Shown here: one piece after another, positions 34,478-42,902 of the stretch | How positions within the stretch are numbered: position 1 is the first letter of the stretch | Layout: each line of letters starts with the position of its first letter | Origin: Antrihabitans stalagmiti | GTDB taxonomy: Bacteria > Actinomycetota > Actinomycetes > Mycobacteriales > Mycobacteriaceae | Direction: 5' to 3' | Assembly (NCBI RefSeq): GCF_016482825.1 | Contig: NZ_JAEMNV010000001.1 | Span: forward strand, 620,001-684,000 | Length of the DNA: 64,000 nucleotides | Translations under genes and position numbers: made by a program | Notes under the pieces: model-generated | What the model was told of the DNA's origin: nothing | The model's input: the letters and a program-made list of their open reading frames with translations, nothing else | Database searches by the model: none

Positions 34478-35278
34478 ATGGCCAACCTCGATCACGGCGA
34501 CCCCGGCGACGCACCGACCGTCCCGCCGCCGTTGACTCCAGTCGCAGATTCCGCGCGACCATCAGCAGCCGAAGAGGCGCGAACTCTGGCTGCATCGACC
34601 AACGTCGCTACATTGGCGAGTCTGACCAGCAGCGGTGATCCGTGGGCGTCGTTCGTGACCTACGGTCTGCTCGATGGCGCACCGGTCCTGTGTGTGTCTC
34701 GGATGGCCGAGCACGGCCGAAATCTTGCGGGCGATCCTCGTGCGAGCCTTGCGATCGTGACGCCCGACCAACCGGCGGATCCACTTGCGAGCACCCGCAT
34801 CACCTTGGCCGGGATTGTCGAACGCCCGAGCGGCGACGAGTTGGCCGCCGCGCGCGCAGCCCACCTCGCCGCGGTGCCTGCGGCACACATCTACGTCGAC
34901 TTCTCCGACTTCTCACTCTGGGTGTTGCGAGTGCAGCGTGTGCGGTGGGTCGGCGGCTACGGTCGAATGGATTCGGCGACCGCCGAGGCGTACTCCGCGG
35001 CGACACCGGATCCTGTCGTGCCGAAGGCTGCGGGAGCTATCACTCACCTCAACGACGACCACAGCGCTTCGTTGCTCGCCATGGTCCAGGAGCTCGGCGG
35101 CTTCCCCGATGCAACCGAGGCGACCTGCGTAGGCGCCGACCGGTACGGCTTGGATCTGCGGGTGACTACACCACGCGGCGTCGCGATGACGCGGGTCGGA
35201 TACTCGAAGCCGATCGATTCGATCGGCGAACTCCGTGCAGCCACAGTCGATCTCGCGCAGCGGGCACGTCGGAGTTGA
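34478..35278 (+). CDS. HugZ-like pyridoxamine-5'-phosphate-oxidase-fold protein with DUF2470
   Basis: A 266-aa protein with a split-barrel FMN-binding-type domain (residues about 30-165: NVATLASLTSSGDPWASFVTYGLLDGAPVL, FSDFSLWVLRVQRVRWVGGYG) and a C-terminal DUF2470 with HLNDDH near 189. This is the layout of heme-utilising HugZ/HutZ proteins, so it may bind or degrade heme. It starts 30 bp after the MoxR-VWA gene and ends 4 bp before a threonine aldolase gene. Confidence 0.8.
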   Translation: MANLDHGDPGDAPTVPPPLTPVADSARPSAAEEARTLAASTNVATLASLTSSGDPWASFVTYGLLDGAPVLCVSRMAEHGRNLAGDPRASLAIVTPDQPADPLASTRITLAGIVERPSGDELAAARAAHLAAVPAAHIYVDFSDFSLWVLRVQRVRWVGGYGRMDSATAEAYSAATPDPVVPKAAGAITHLNDDHSASLLAMVQELGGFPDATEATCVGADRYGLDLRVTTPRGVAMTRVGYSKPIDSIGELRAATVDLAQRARRS

Positions 35279-35282
35279 TCGG

Positions 35283-36338
35283 GTGACCCGACTTCACGAT
35301 CCGTCCTCGCGTGGTTTCGCAAGTGACAACTACGCCGGCGCTCACCCCGAGATCCTCGAAGCAATAGCCGACGCCAACCTCGGCCACCAGGTCTCCTACG
35401 GCGAGGACGACTACACCGGCAGGCTCGCCGCCGTGATGCGCTCGCATTTCGGCGAGCAGGCAGAGACGTTTCCCGTTTTCAACGGAACCGGCGCCAACGT
35501 CATTGCGCTCACGTCGATGCTTCCCCGGTGGGCCGGAATCATCTGCGCAACAACAGCACACCTCAATTCCGACGAGGGCGGCGCACCCGAGCGAATGACC
35601 GGCCTGAAGTTGCTGACGGTGGATACACCCGACGGCAAGCTGACGCCCGACATCGTCGATCGTCAGGCATGGGGTTGGGGCGACGAACATCGTGCGCAGC
35701 CATTGGCCGTTAGCATCACCAACACCACCGAACTCGGGACGCTGTACACGGTCGACGAGATTCGAGCCATCGCCGATCATGCGCACGACCGCGGCATGAA
35801 AGTGCACCTCGACGGTGCCAGAATCTCGAATGCCGCTGCCGCGCTTGGAGTTCCGCTCCGCGAGTTCACCTCCGCGGCAGGCGTCGACGTCGTCAGCTTC
35901 GGCGGGACAAAAAACGGAATGCTGTTCGGCGAGGCTGTTGTCGTACTCGATCCGGCGGCATCGGACGGCCTGCGATATCTCCGCAAGTCGACGATGCAAT
36001 TGGCGTCGAAGATGCGATTCATCTCTGCGCAGTTCATCGCTCTCCTCGCCGACGACCTCTATCTCCGTGCGGCGGGGCATTCGAATGCGATGGCGGCCAG
36101 ACTTCGCGAGCGCCTCGAAGCCGCTGCGCCGCAGGGTCTGTCGTTCACGCAGAAGACCGAAGCCAACGCGGTGTTCGCCGCACTCCCCAATGCGGCAGCA
36201 GACCGAATTCGGGAGAAGTTCCGCTTCTACGATTGGAACCGTGCCGCCGGCGAGGTGCGGTGGATGTGCTCGTTCGACACAACCGAAGCCGACGTCGACG
36301 CATTTGTGGACACGATCATGGCGGAACTGTCGCGCTGA
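35283..36338 (+). CDS. low-specificity threonine aldolase
   Basis: A 351-aa PLP fold-type I enzyme. It opens GFASDNYAGAHPEIL, has VFNGTGANVIAL for the phosphate site, HLDGARISNAAAALG (Asp to PLP nitrogen) and the PLP lysine in SFGGTKNGML. This is the threonine aldolase/beta-eliminating lyase family, cleaving L-threonine to glycine and acetaldehyde. Start is the GTG at 35283, 4 bp after the upstream stop. The following XRE gene converges on it. Confidence 0.85.
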   Translation: MTRLHDPSSRGFASDNYAGAHPEILEAIADANLGHQVSYGEDDYTGRLAAVMRSHFGEQAETFPVFNGTGANVIALTSMLPRWAGIICATTAHLNSDEGGAPERMTGLKLLTVDTPDGKLTPDIVDRQAWGWGDEHRAQPLAVSITNTTELGTLYTVDEIRAIADHAHDRGMKVHLDGARISNAAAALGVPLREFTSAAGVDVVSFGGTKNGMLFGEAVVVLDPAASDGLRYLRKSTMQLASKMRFISAQFIALLADDLYLRAAGHSNAMAARLRERLEAAAPQGLSFTQKTEANAVFAALPNAAADRIREKFRFYDWNRAAGEVRWMCSFDTTEADVDAFVDTIMAELSR

Positions 36339-36353
36339 TCGCCTGCAGCAGGC

Positions 36354-36620
36354 TCAGGCGGTCGCCGCGACAGCAGCATCGGCCAGCCACGCGTCCGCGA
36401 GCTGCTGGATCGGCAGCCCGAGCGCCGCAGCGAGACCGACGATCGTCCCGAACGACGACGTCGGCATTCTTCCGGTTTCGATCTTGCGCAACGTTTCCGG
36501 CGATATGCCTGCGGCCGTAGCAACTTCGGTTAGCGCACGCTCGCCCCTTGCGTCTCGCAGCATCGACCCGAGACGTCTGCCTGCGCTGAACTGTTCGGGA
36601 GTGAGAGGGCGTCTTACCAT
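36354..36620 (-). CDS. small XRE-family transcriptional regulator
   Basis: An 88-aa protein that is little more than a helix-turn-helix: LGSMLRDARGERALTEVATAAGISPETLRKIETGRMPTS, followed by a helical tail likely used for dimerisation. It diverges from the methionine aminopeptidase gene, with a pair of GGTATT-type palindromes between them. It is a strong candidate to bind these sites and repress both genes. The start ATG at 36620 has no clear ribosome site, so the mRNA may be leaderless or weakly translated. Confidence 0.85.
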   Translation of the reverse strand: MVRRPLTPEQFSAGRRLGSMLRDARGERALTEVATAAGISPETLRKIETGRMPTSSFGTIVGLAAALGLPIQQLADAWLADAAVAATA

Positions 36621-36640
36621 GGCCGAAGCCTAGCCGAGTT

Positions 36641-36678
36641 GGTATTTTAATACCAGCGTGCGATGGTATTAAAATACC
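36641..36678. promoter_or_regulatory. paired XRE operators GGTATT-N2-AATACC
   Basis: GGTATTTTAATACC at 36641-36654 and its exact reverse complement GGTATTAAAATACC at 36665-36678. Each is itself a palindrome with 2 central bases. The two centres are 24 bp apart, in the gap between the divergent XRE and map genes. Confidence 0.7.
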
Positions 36679-36706
36679 GATGCAGATCACACTCCGAGAG
36701 GCACGA

Positions 36707-37477
36707 ATGCTGGAACTCAAGTCGCCCGCAGAGATCGAACGAATGCGGATCACCGGCACATTCGTCGCCGACGTGCTCGTCGCCGTCGGCGAACGCGCGA
36801 AGCCCGGCGTCAACCTCCTCGAGTTGGAACAGCACGCGCGAACGATGATCGACGCACGTGGAGCGGTTTCCTGCTACTGGGACTACGCACCGTCGTTCGG
36901 CCGCGGACCCTTCCGCAACGTCATCTGCCTGTCCGTCAACGACGCTGTGCTGCATGGACTTCCGTTCGACTACACCCTGCGCGACGGCGATCTGCTCAGC
37001 CTGGACCTCGCGGTCTCGATCGACGGCTGGGTCGCCGACTCGGCGCGCAGCCTCATCGTCGGAACAGCCGATCCAGCCGATGCGCGATTGATCGATGCCA
37101 CCGAAGTTGCGTTGGCTGCTGGAATCGCCGCCGCGACACCCGGAAACAAGTTGGGCGACATCTCGTGTGCCATCGGATCGGTCTGCACCGACTACGGATA
37201 CTCGGTCAACACCCAATTCGGCGGCCACGGACTCGGCCGCACGATGCACGAGGATCCGCACGTGTCCAACAGCGGCCGACCCAACCGCGGGCTGACACTC
37301 CGGCCCGGAATGACGCTGGCACTGGAGCCGTGGCTGGCCCAGACGACGGACCGGATCGTCTTCGACGACGACGGTTGGACAATCCGATCGGCAGACGGAT
37401 CTCGAACGGCACACTCGGAGCACACGATTGCTGTCACCGACGACGGACCCACGGTGCTCACGCTGCCCACTGCATAG
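36707..37477 (+). CDS. map: methionine aminopeptidase, type I
   Basis: A 256-aa MetAP with the full metal site: Asp in SLDLAV and DSARS, His in GGHGLGRTMHEDP, Glu in ALEPWL and SEHTIAV. It removes the initiator Met from nascent proteins. The ATG at 36707 is preferred over 36680: GAGAGG lies just upstream, and 36680 abuts the operator at 36678. Control by a dedicated XRE regulator through twin operators is unusual for a housekeeping enzyme, so this may be an accessory MetAP induced under a particular condition. Confidence 0.9.
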   Translation: MLELKSPAEIERMRITGTFVADVLVAVGERAKPGVNLLELEQHARTMIDARGAVSCYWDYAPSFGRGPFRNVICLSVNDAVLHGLPFDYTLRDGDLLSLDLAVSIDGWVADSARSLIVGTADPADARLIDATEVALAAGIAAATPGNKLGDISCAIGSVCTDYGYSVNTQFGGHGLGRTMHEDPHVSNSGRPNRGLTLRPGMTLALEPWLAQTTDRIVFDDDGWTIRSADGSRTAHSEHTIAVTDDGPTVLTLPTA

Positions 37478-37486
37478 CTGGAGACG

Positions 37487-38392
37487 TTACGCACCCAGTT
37501 CCTTGGCCGCGATGGCGAAGATGTCGTCACCGGCGCCGATCGCAACAAAATGGCCGGCGCCGTCGACTGGATGCCACACAGCTCCGGGCATTCGATCAGC
37601 CACCGCTTTGTTGATCGGATCAGGGACCAGAAGGTCATCCAGACCCTGCCACATATGGACTTCCCGTTCGATCGTTGTCACATCGAATTCCCATCGCCGA
37701 TACAACGGGATGGCGTCACGAACCAATCCCCCGGACCCCTGAGCGAAGCATTCGACGGTCGCGTCGTAGAAGGCGGATTCGAAATCCGGCCGACGCACGA
37801 TCTCCTTGTCGTAGCTATTGACGGCCTTGTCCAGTTGGCTGAAGTACGTTTTGCGGAAGCGCTTGGCTGTGAGGCCAAGAGTCATGTACATGAGTCGGAA
37901 GGCAGGCGTGAAACGCAGGGCGAGTGCTCCGCCCATCGCGTCTACCTTCGAAAGGTACTGCGCTGCAGAGTTATCCCCGAACGTTCCATAGCTTGCACCA
38001 GCGATGCTGCTGACGTGACGCAGTCGAGCGGGATCGATGTAGGCGGCTGCCGCAAGTGCCCAAGGACCGCCTTCCGACCATCCCGTCACACCGAATTCTT
38101 GGTAGCCAAGCGCGTCGGCGACGACCGTGAGGTCGTCGGCCCAGCCAGCGAAGGTGCGTTTCTGTTGCGGACTGGATTGGCCAATTCCTGGTCGGTCGAC
38201 ACAGACGAACCGCAGCCGATTCGTCGCCGCAAAACGTGCGAAAAGGCGTGCTTCCAGACGGCTGCTGGGTCCGCCGTGATTGTGCAGAACAAGCGGTCCG
38301 TCGGGATCTCCCACTTCGACGTACGCGAGGTTGCGACCGTCAGGAGTCAGTACCGTCGTGGTTTCTCCGCTGGGCGCAGGCGCGCTGTCCAT
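37487..38392 (-). CDS. alpha/beta-hydrolase
   Basis: A 301-aa hydrolase with HNHGGPSSR oxyanion region (His-Gly-Gly-Pro), nucleophile elbow GWSEGG (Ser near 104) and GAGHFVAIG with the catalytic His near the C-terminus. The DGRNLAYVEVGDPDGPLVL opening is typical of epoxide-hydrolase/proline-iminopeptidase-like proteins. The cap domain spans about residues 130-220. Substrate unknown. It converges on map with 9 bp between and shares strand with the exported flavoprotein operon upstream. Confidence 0.8.
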   Translation of the reverse strand: MDSAPAPSGETTTVLTPDGRNLAYVEVGDPDGPLVLHNHGGPSSRLEARLFARFAATNRLRFVCVDRPGIGQSSPQQKRTFAGWADDLTVVADALGYQEFGVTGWSEGGPWALAAAAYIDPARLRHVSSIAGASYGTFGDNSAAQYLSKVDAMGGALALRFTPAFRLMYMTLGLTAKRFRKTYFSQLDKAVNSYDKEIVRRPDFESAFYDATVECFAQGSGGLVRDAIPLYRRWEFDVTTIEREVHMWQGLDDLLVPDPINKAVADRMPGAVWHPVDGAGHFVAIGAGDDIFAIAAKELGA

Positions 38393-38486
38393 TGCTGATC
38401 ATCACCTTCGTCAGTGGCCGGATTTCATCCAAGCGCTGCGTGACGGGTTTGTCCAGATCGCGAGGGTGGCCTTCCGAACCCGGAGA

Positions 38487-40307
38487 TCAGAGGTCGAGCA
38501 AGTTCGGCTGTCCTTGCGCGAAACGCTGCGCGTCCAACTCCTGCGCGGCGTTCATCGCCGATGGGACGTAGTAGTCGAATCTGGTCACCCTCTCCGCATT
38601 GCTGGACTCCGCATCGAGAACTGCCTGGGCCGCAATGCGACCCGACTCGTTGGCACCTTCCATACAGCCGACGTTGGCGTTGGTCTGCGTCCAGTCGCCG
38701 CACACGAATAGGTTGCGGATCGCGGTCGGCCCCTTCGGGCGCTTGCTCCGAGTGTCGACAGTGAAAACCGACAGCGGTTCGTCGTTTCGCACGGTGCCGT
38801 CACGCCACGATATTGCAGGGTCGAGGAACCAGGAGTGCACGTTGTCGTCCCTCATCGCAGGATCGAGCGCCGCGAACCGCACCTTCAAGGTTTCCCAGAC
38901 TTCGGTGAAGACTTCCTCCCGTGTGCACTCCCGTGCCGGCTTCCGAACAGCGGTCGTTCCGGCTGCGTCCCAGGTCGAAATATCGACGGACACAACCTCG
39001 TTGACCGAGCCGTCGCCGAACGATCGAGGTATCGAGCGGGTCCACAGCGTGGACTGGGTGACTGCGCTCAACGTCCACGGATGGTCCAGGGTCCCGACGA
39101 TTCCGCGGACGACGTCGAGGGGTCGGCGCAGATAGATCTGCATACCGTTCATCCAGTCGTCACGCAGGTCGGCGATGCCGTCGAGGGTCGGGTCGAGCGC
39201 GAGCAACTCGGCAGTGCGAAGCATGGCCTTCGCCCGATCGAGTGGTATTGCCGAAATATAATGGTCCGCATCGACATTCGTCGCTGCGCCTGACCGATCG
39301 ACGACGGTTGCGCCGCCGATTGCGCCGTCGGCTGTCGTCAACGACCGTAACGCGTGTCCGTGGTGGAACCGCACTCCCCTCTCCGCCAGCAGGGCGGTCC
39401 ACGGGTCGATCCACGACTCCGACGTCGGGCCGTCGAGAAAGCGCAAGGCAAACGCATCGTCCGGACCAGGTCTGGGCGCCAACACATTCCACAGGAAAGC
39501 CTCGACGATGTTGCCCGCGGAATAGACGCTGCACACCTCCGGCTTCACGGCGACCAGGTCCATCGTCGTTGCCTTGACAACGGCATTACGAAAGAACGCG
39601 CTCTTGTTGTCCGCGTCGAGAAAGTTCCACCACGACACCGAATCCCACTGCGACTGGCGTCGCTCGAGGCAACTTGTCAGGTACACCAGCACACATCGGG
39701 TGAAGTCGGCCATCTCGAGCGGATAGCGATCCAACGGGATGCCGAGCACGATACGAAAAGCCTGTGTGAACGACTCCGCGAGATAGGTCAGGTCGGTCAA
39801 TCTGCCGGGATCGACCGGCGCGAGTTTTCGGAAGTTCAGCGGAACGAACCCCGCCGAGGACTGGCCTGTACCGAGCGAGAGAGCGCCACCGAAACCGTCT
39901 TTACCTGCAAGTTCATCGAGCCCACGCAGATTGTCGACGACGGAACCACCGCCGGGCAGCGGGATCCGCCTCATCGACTCGGGAACGTTGCGATAGAAGC
40001 CGGGGAAGAATCGGAAGCCGTGCTCGGCAGGCAACTCGGCGGGTCCGCCTGCTCGCGAGCCTGGGACGCCGAAACTTCGGGCTTTGCCGCCCAACCGGTC
40101 ACGACTGTCGAAGACGTCGACCCGAAATCCACGCTCGACGAGTTCGTGTGCGGCAGTGAGCCCCGACATCCCGCCGCCGAACACGGCGACCCGCTTTCCG
40201 GACGATCTCATCGGTGCGGCGTCAGCCTGCGGCAACAACGTCGCAGCACCCAACGCCGCGACTCCCCCGACGAACGCACGCCGAGACAGGCGCGAACTGT
40301 CCGTCAA
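38487..40307 (-). CDS. Tat-exported FAD-dependent amine-oxidase/desaturase-like protein
   Basis: A 606-aa protein. The N-terminus has a twin-arginine motif SRRAFVG (Arg9-Arg10) and a hydrophobic stretch ending PQADA, so the folded holoenzyme should be exported by Tat. The dinucleotide motif VAVFGGGMSGLTAAHELVERG follows at about 43-63, and the C-terminal FAD motif is NLFVCGDWTQTNANVGCMEGANESG. The family includes phytoene desaturases and hydroxysqualene dehydroxylases, but the substrate is not known. It starts at TTG 40307, overlapping the stop of the CrtC-like gene (TTGA), which means tight coupling. No other carotenoid genes are nearby. Confidence 0.75.
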   Translation of the reverse strand: MTDSSRLSRRAFVGGVAALGAATLLPQADAAPMRSSGKRVAVFGGGMSGLTAAHELVERGFRVDVFDSRDRLGGKARSFGVPGSRAGGPAELPAEHGFRFFPGFYRNVPESMRRIPLPGGGSVVDNLRGLDELAGKDGFGGALSLGTGQSSAGFVPLNFRKLAPVDPGRLTDLTYLAESFTQAFRIVLGIPLDRYPLEMADFTRCVLVYLTSCLERRQSQWDSVSWWNFLDADNKSAFFRNAVVKATTMDLVAVKPEVCSVYSAGNIVEAFLWNVLAPRPGPDDAFALRFLDGPTSESWIDPWTALLAERGVRFHHGHALRSLTTADGAIGGATVVDRSGAATNVDADHYISAIPLDRAKAMLRTAELLALDPTLDGIADLRDDWMNGMQIYLRRPLDVVRGIVGTLDHPWTLSAVTQSTLWTRSIPRSFGDGSVNEVVSVDISTWDAAGTTAVRKPARECTREEVFTEVWETLKVRFAALDPAMRDDNVHSWFLDPAISWRDGTVRNDEPLSVFTVDTRSKRPKGPTAIRNLFVCGDWTQTNANVGCMEGANESGRIAAQAVLDAESSNAERVTRFDYYVPSAMNAAQELDAQRFAQGQPNLLDL

Positions 40308-41380
40308 CGTTGGGACTGTTCGATGCGTGCGAGCAAGCTCCGGACGTGCTCGAGCATGCCGAACGAGCCTGGGACCGTGTGATACGGAGCCTCGAGCGTC
40401 AGGGCAAGGATTCCTGCGTCGGCGACGATCGGGTCGGTCACGTAGAAGGTCTTCGAAAATTGATGTGGCTCGTTCGGCCCGCACGTAGCAGTGACTTTGC
40501 CAGGGACCGAGAACGTGGACCCGTGCAGAAAGTCGGGGCGATCGGTCCACTCGGACACCTCGAGAATGCTCGACGAACACACGCGGGTTCCTGACGGTCT
40601 GACATCGGTGATCGAGCCGGTCCATTCACCACCGCGACGAACGAGGCCACCCAAAAGCGCTGCCCCGCCATCGGGTTCGTGCGATACGGCCCATTCCCAG
40701 CCGTCGGCGGCCTGGTCGATCATCGTGAAGTTGCCCCAGTTGTGATCGTGGTAGCCCCGCCAGCCCGTCACATCGACGCGGCCGGCACCCGGCAATCCGA
40801 AGCTGCCCCGCGCTGTACTCGTCGCGACCGGGGACGTCCATCCCATCCACTCACCTGCGTTCTTCAGATCGATGCGACCTGTCGCACCGGGAAGTGGATT
40901 GCCGTCGAGCCAGACGTCGATGTCGAACGGCGCGGTCAGAGCGAGGTGATAGGCACCTGCCGCGACGTCGAAGTTCAGCGCTCCGAGGTTGGTCCGTACG
41001 CCCGGCAGTCCATCGAGCACAGCGCCAGTGTGTGGAAACGAGAAGGACGGCAGTCCGTTCGCCAACGAGATCGGCTCGGCACCGTCCGGGTACATGAAGA
41101 CCCCGCCGACCATCGGTACGGGTGCATTGAAGATTGCGACGACGATCTGTCGCATGGACGCCGGGTCCATCAGGTGTACGTACCACCATTCCGTCCAGAC
41201 TCCCGGATGCGCGACATCGTCGGACGGCTCTGCAATCTTCGCCGACGGATTCACCGTCAGATCGTTCGACAGATTGGGCGTTGCCGGTGGAAACGGGGCT
41301 GCCGGTGCAGCAGCAGCATTCGCCAGGAACACAAGCACGCTTGCAACGACGACTACCAACCGAAGACTCGTTGACGGCAC
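40304..41380 (-). CDS. exported CrtC/AttH-like lipocalin-fold protein
   Basis: A 358-aa protein with a Sec-type signal (VPSTSLRLVVVVASVLVFLA, cleavage within the following Ala-rich stretch). The mature part has two family marks: WTEWWYVHL near residues 62-70 and GYHDHNWGNF near 215. These are the carotenoid 1,2-hydratase CrtC and AttH signatures, where HDHNWG lies at the active site. It may hydrate an isoprenoid or similar lipid outside the membrane. Start: GTG at 41380, since only this gives a clean signal peptide. It overlaps the downstream flavoprotein by 4 bp. Confidence 0.7.
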   Translation of the reverse strand: MPSTSLRLVVVVASVLVFLANAAAAPAAPFPPATPNLSNDLTVNPSAKIAEPSDDVAHPGVWTEWWYVHLMDPASMRQIVVAIFNAPVPMVGGVFMYPDGAEPISLANGLPSFSFPHTGAVLDGLPGVRTNLGALNFDVAAGAYHLALTAPFDIDVWLDGNPLPGATGRIDLKNAGEWMGWTSPVATSTARGSFGLPGAGRVDVTGWRGYHDHNWGNFTMIDQAADGWEWAVSHEPDGGAALLGGLVRRGGEWTGSITDVRPSGTRVCSSSILEVSEWTDRPDFLHGSTFSVPGKVTATCGPNEPHQFSKTFYVTDPIVADAGILALTLEAPYHTVPGSFGMLEHVRSLLARIEQSQR

Positions 41381-41513
41381 GCGGTGATCTTTGCACGCAG
41401 CCGTGCTGGACGTGCTGAAAACAGGCAGGCGCTCGGAGCTGCGATCGCGTCCGAAATGTCGGTACGTCGCGTTAGTGTCCAACCGACGCAGCTCACCATC
41501 GAAGGAGCAGATC

Positions 41514-41921
41514 GTGGTTTCTCGACTCAATCCGTACATCAGTTTTGCGGGCAATGCCAAGGAGGCTCTGGAGTTCTACAAGTCGGTCTTCGGCGGCAGT
41601 TTGGTCATGAACAGCTTTGCCGACTTCGGCGCTCCCGACGGTACCGAAGGCATCATGCACGGAATGCTCGAAGCCGACAACGGCTTCACACTCATGGCTT
41701 CGGACACGCCGCCCGGCATGGAACACAACCCCGGAACCAACATCACGATCAGCCTCAGCGGCGAAGATGCTGCCGAGTTGCGCGGATACTGGGACGCACT
41801 CGGCGATGGCGCCACGGTCACCGTCCCGCTCGAGAAGCAGATGTGGGGCGACGAATTCGGCTCGCTGATCGACAGATTCGGCATCGGCTGGCTCGTGAAC
41901 ATCAGCTCGCCTCAGGGTTGA
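41514..41921 (+). CDS. PhnB-like VOC-family protein
   Basis: A 135-aa protein of the PhnB/3-demethylubiquinone-methyltransferase-like VOC group: LNPYISFAGNAKEALEFYKSVFGG at the N-terminus and MWGDEFGSLIDRFGIGWLVNI at the end. The GTG at 41514 has AAGGAG 7 nt upstream. No ligand can be assigned. Its 3' end overlaps the convergent LysR gene by 20 bp. Confidence 0.85.
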   Translation: MVSRLNPYISFAGNAKEALEFYKSVFGGSLVMNSFADFGAPDGTEGIMHGMLEADNGFTLMASDTPPGMEHNPGTNITISLSGEDAAELRGYWDALGDGATVTVPLEKQMWGDEFGSLIDRFGIGWLVNISSPQG

Positions 41922-42828
41922 GTGGAACATCCGCTGGATATTGCGACACGACGTGTGAGCGAACCAGCTCGATCAGCGCGGTCGCAGCACGCCACGTCTG
42001 TGTGCCTGCTCGCGTCACACTCCACATTCGGCGCTCGACGTTCCCCAGTTCCAGCGCGACTGTTCGTACCCGTTTCGCTTCCTGCGATTCGGCGGGGAGC
42101 ACGCTGACGCCCTGTCCGGCCAGGACCAGATCGGCGACCAGGTCGAGGTCGTCGGCCCGATGTCGGATGTCCGGTGCCCATCCAGCGAGCGCGCACAGCC
42201 GCGCCGCGAGCTCGTCGTCGCCGGTGTCCCGAGAGTTGGCGATCCAGGGTGTGTCCCGGAAGACGTCGAGATCGGACGATTCGGATATACGGTCGGCCAC
42301 CTTTGCATCGGCGGGTACCGCAAGAACGACTCGACTCGTCGAGAGCAAGGTGTGCGGATGTCGCCAGACGCGTGGCACGAGTGTGTAGTCGTAGACGAAG
42401 CCGACATCTATCCCATCGTCGTCCAGAAGCGTCAGCGTCTCCGGCGGTTCGTACTCCTGTAGCTCGAGACTCATAGTCGGGTATCGGTCGGCGATCTCGG
42501 CGAGCGCCGGGATCAGATGTCGCCGCATCGCTGTTCCATAGGCCGCAACACGGACGACTCCGCTCGGTGCGGCCTGTTCGGCCAAATCGAGCTGTGCTGC
42601 GGTTACTGCCGCGAGAATGGTCTTGCCGTGCGCTGCGAGTCGTCGTCCCGCGGGCGTCAGGCGTACTCGACGACCATGGGCCTCGAGCAGATCGACTCCG
42701 AGTTGGCGTTCCAGACCGGCAAGCTGCTGACTGACCGCCGAGGTGCCGTAGCCCGTCGCATCCGCAACGGCCGACATTGTGCCCAGACGTGACAACTCGA
42801 CCAGTGCTCGCAGCTTTTCCAGGTCCAC
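41902..42828 (-). CDS. LysR-family regulator
   Basis: A 308-aa LysR protein: helix-turn-helix DLEKLRALVELSRLGTMSAVADATGYGTSAVSQQLAGLERQLG at the N-terminus and an effector-binding domain from about residue 85. The GTG at 42828 gives the normal LysR length; the frame runs to 42867 but that adds 13 residues across the palindrome. It diverges from an EamA exporter gene across 74 bp that contains a 14-bp palindrome, the usual arrangement for a LysR protein and its target. Confidence 0.85.
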   Translation of the reverse strand: MDLEKLRALVELSRLGTMSAVADATGYGTSAVSQQLAGLERQLGVDLLEAHGRRVRLTPAGRRLAAHGKTILAAVTAAQLDLAEQAAPSGVVRVAAYGTAMRRHLIPALAEIADRYPTMSLELQEYEPPETLTLLDDDGIDVGFVYDYTLVPRVWRHPHTLLSTSRVVLAVPADAKVADRISESSDLDVFRDTPWIANSRDTGDDELAARLCALAGWAPDIRHRADDLDLVADLVLAGQGVSVLPAESQEAKRVRTVALELGNVERRMWSVTRAGTQTWRAATALIELVRSHVVSQYPADVPLNPEAS

Positions 42829-42850
42829 CAGCCAATCATCCACCTTTTGT

Positions 42851-42864
42851 GAACAATATTGTTC
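42851..42864. promoter_or_regulatory. 14-bp palindrome, probable LysR site
   Basis: GAACAATATTGTTC, a perfect palindrome, between the LysR start and the EamA start at 42903. Flanking bases extend the symmetry partly (TTGT before, CAAA after). Confidence 0.55.
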
Positions 42865-42902
42865 CAAACATGCGCTGGACGCGGACAGCGCTGATCCTTT
42901 GA

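Noticed and set aside
40308-40625. Longer N-terminus of the flavoprotein
   Set aside because: It overlaps the CrtC-like gene out of frame and would put residues before a clear Tat signal.
38487-41380. Carotenoid biosynthesis cluster
   Set aside because: No phytoene synthase, GGPP synthase or lycopene cyclase is present, and both proteins carry export signals.
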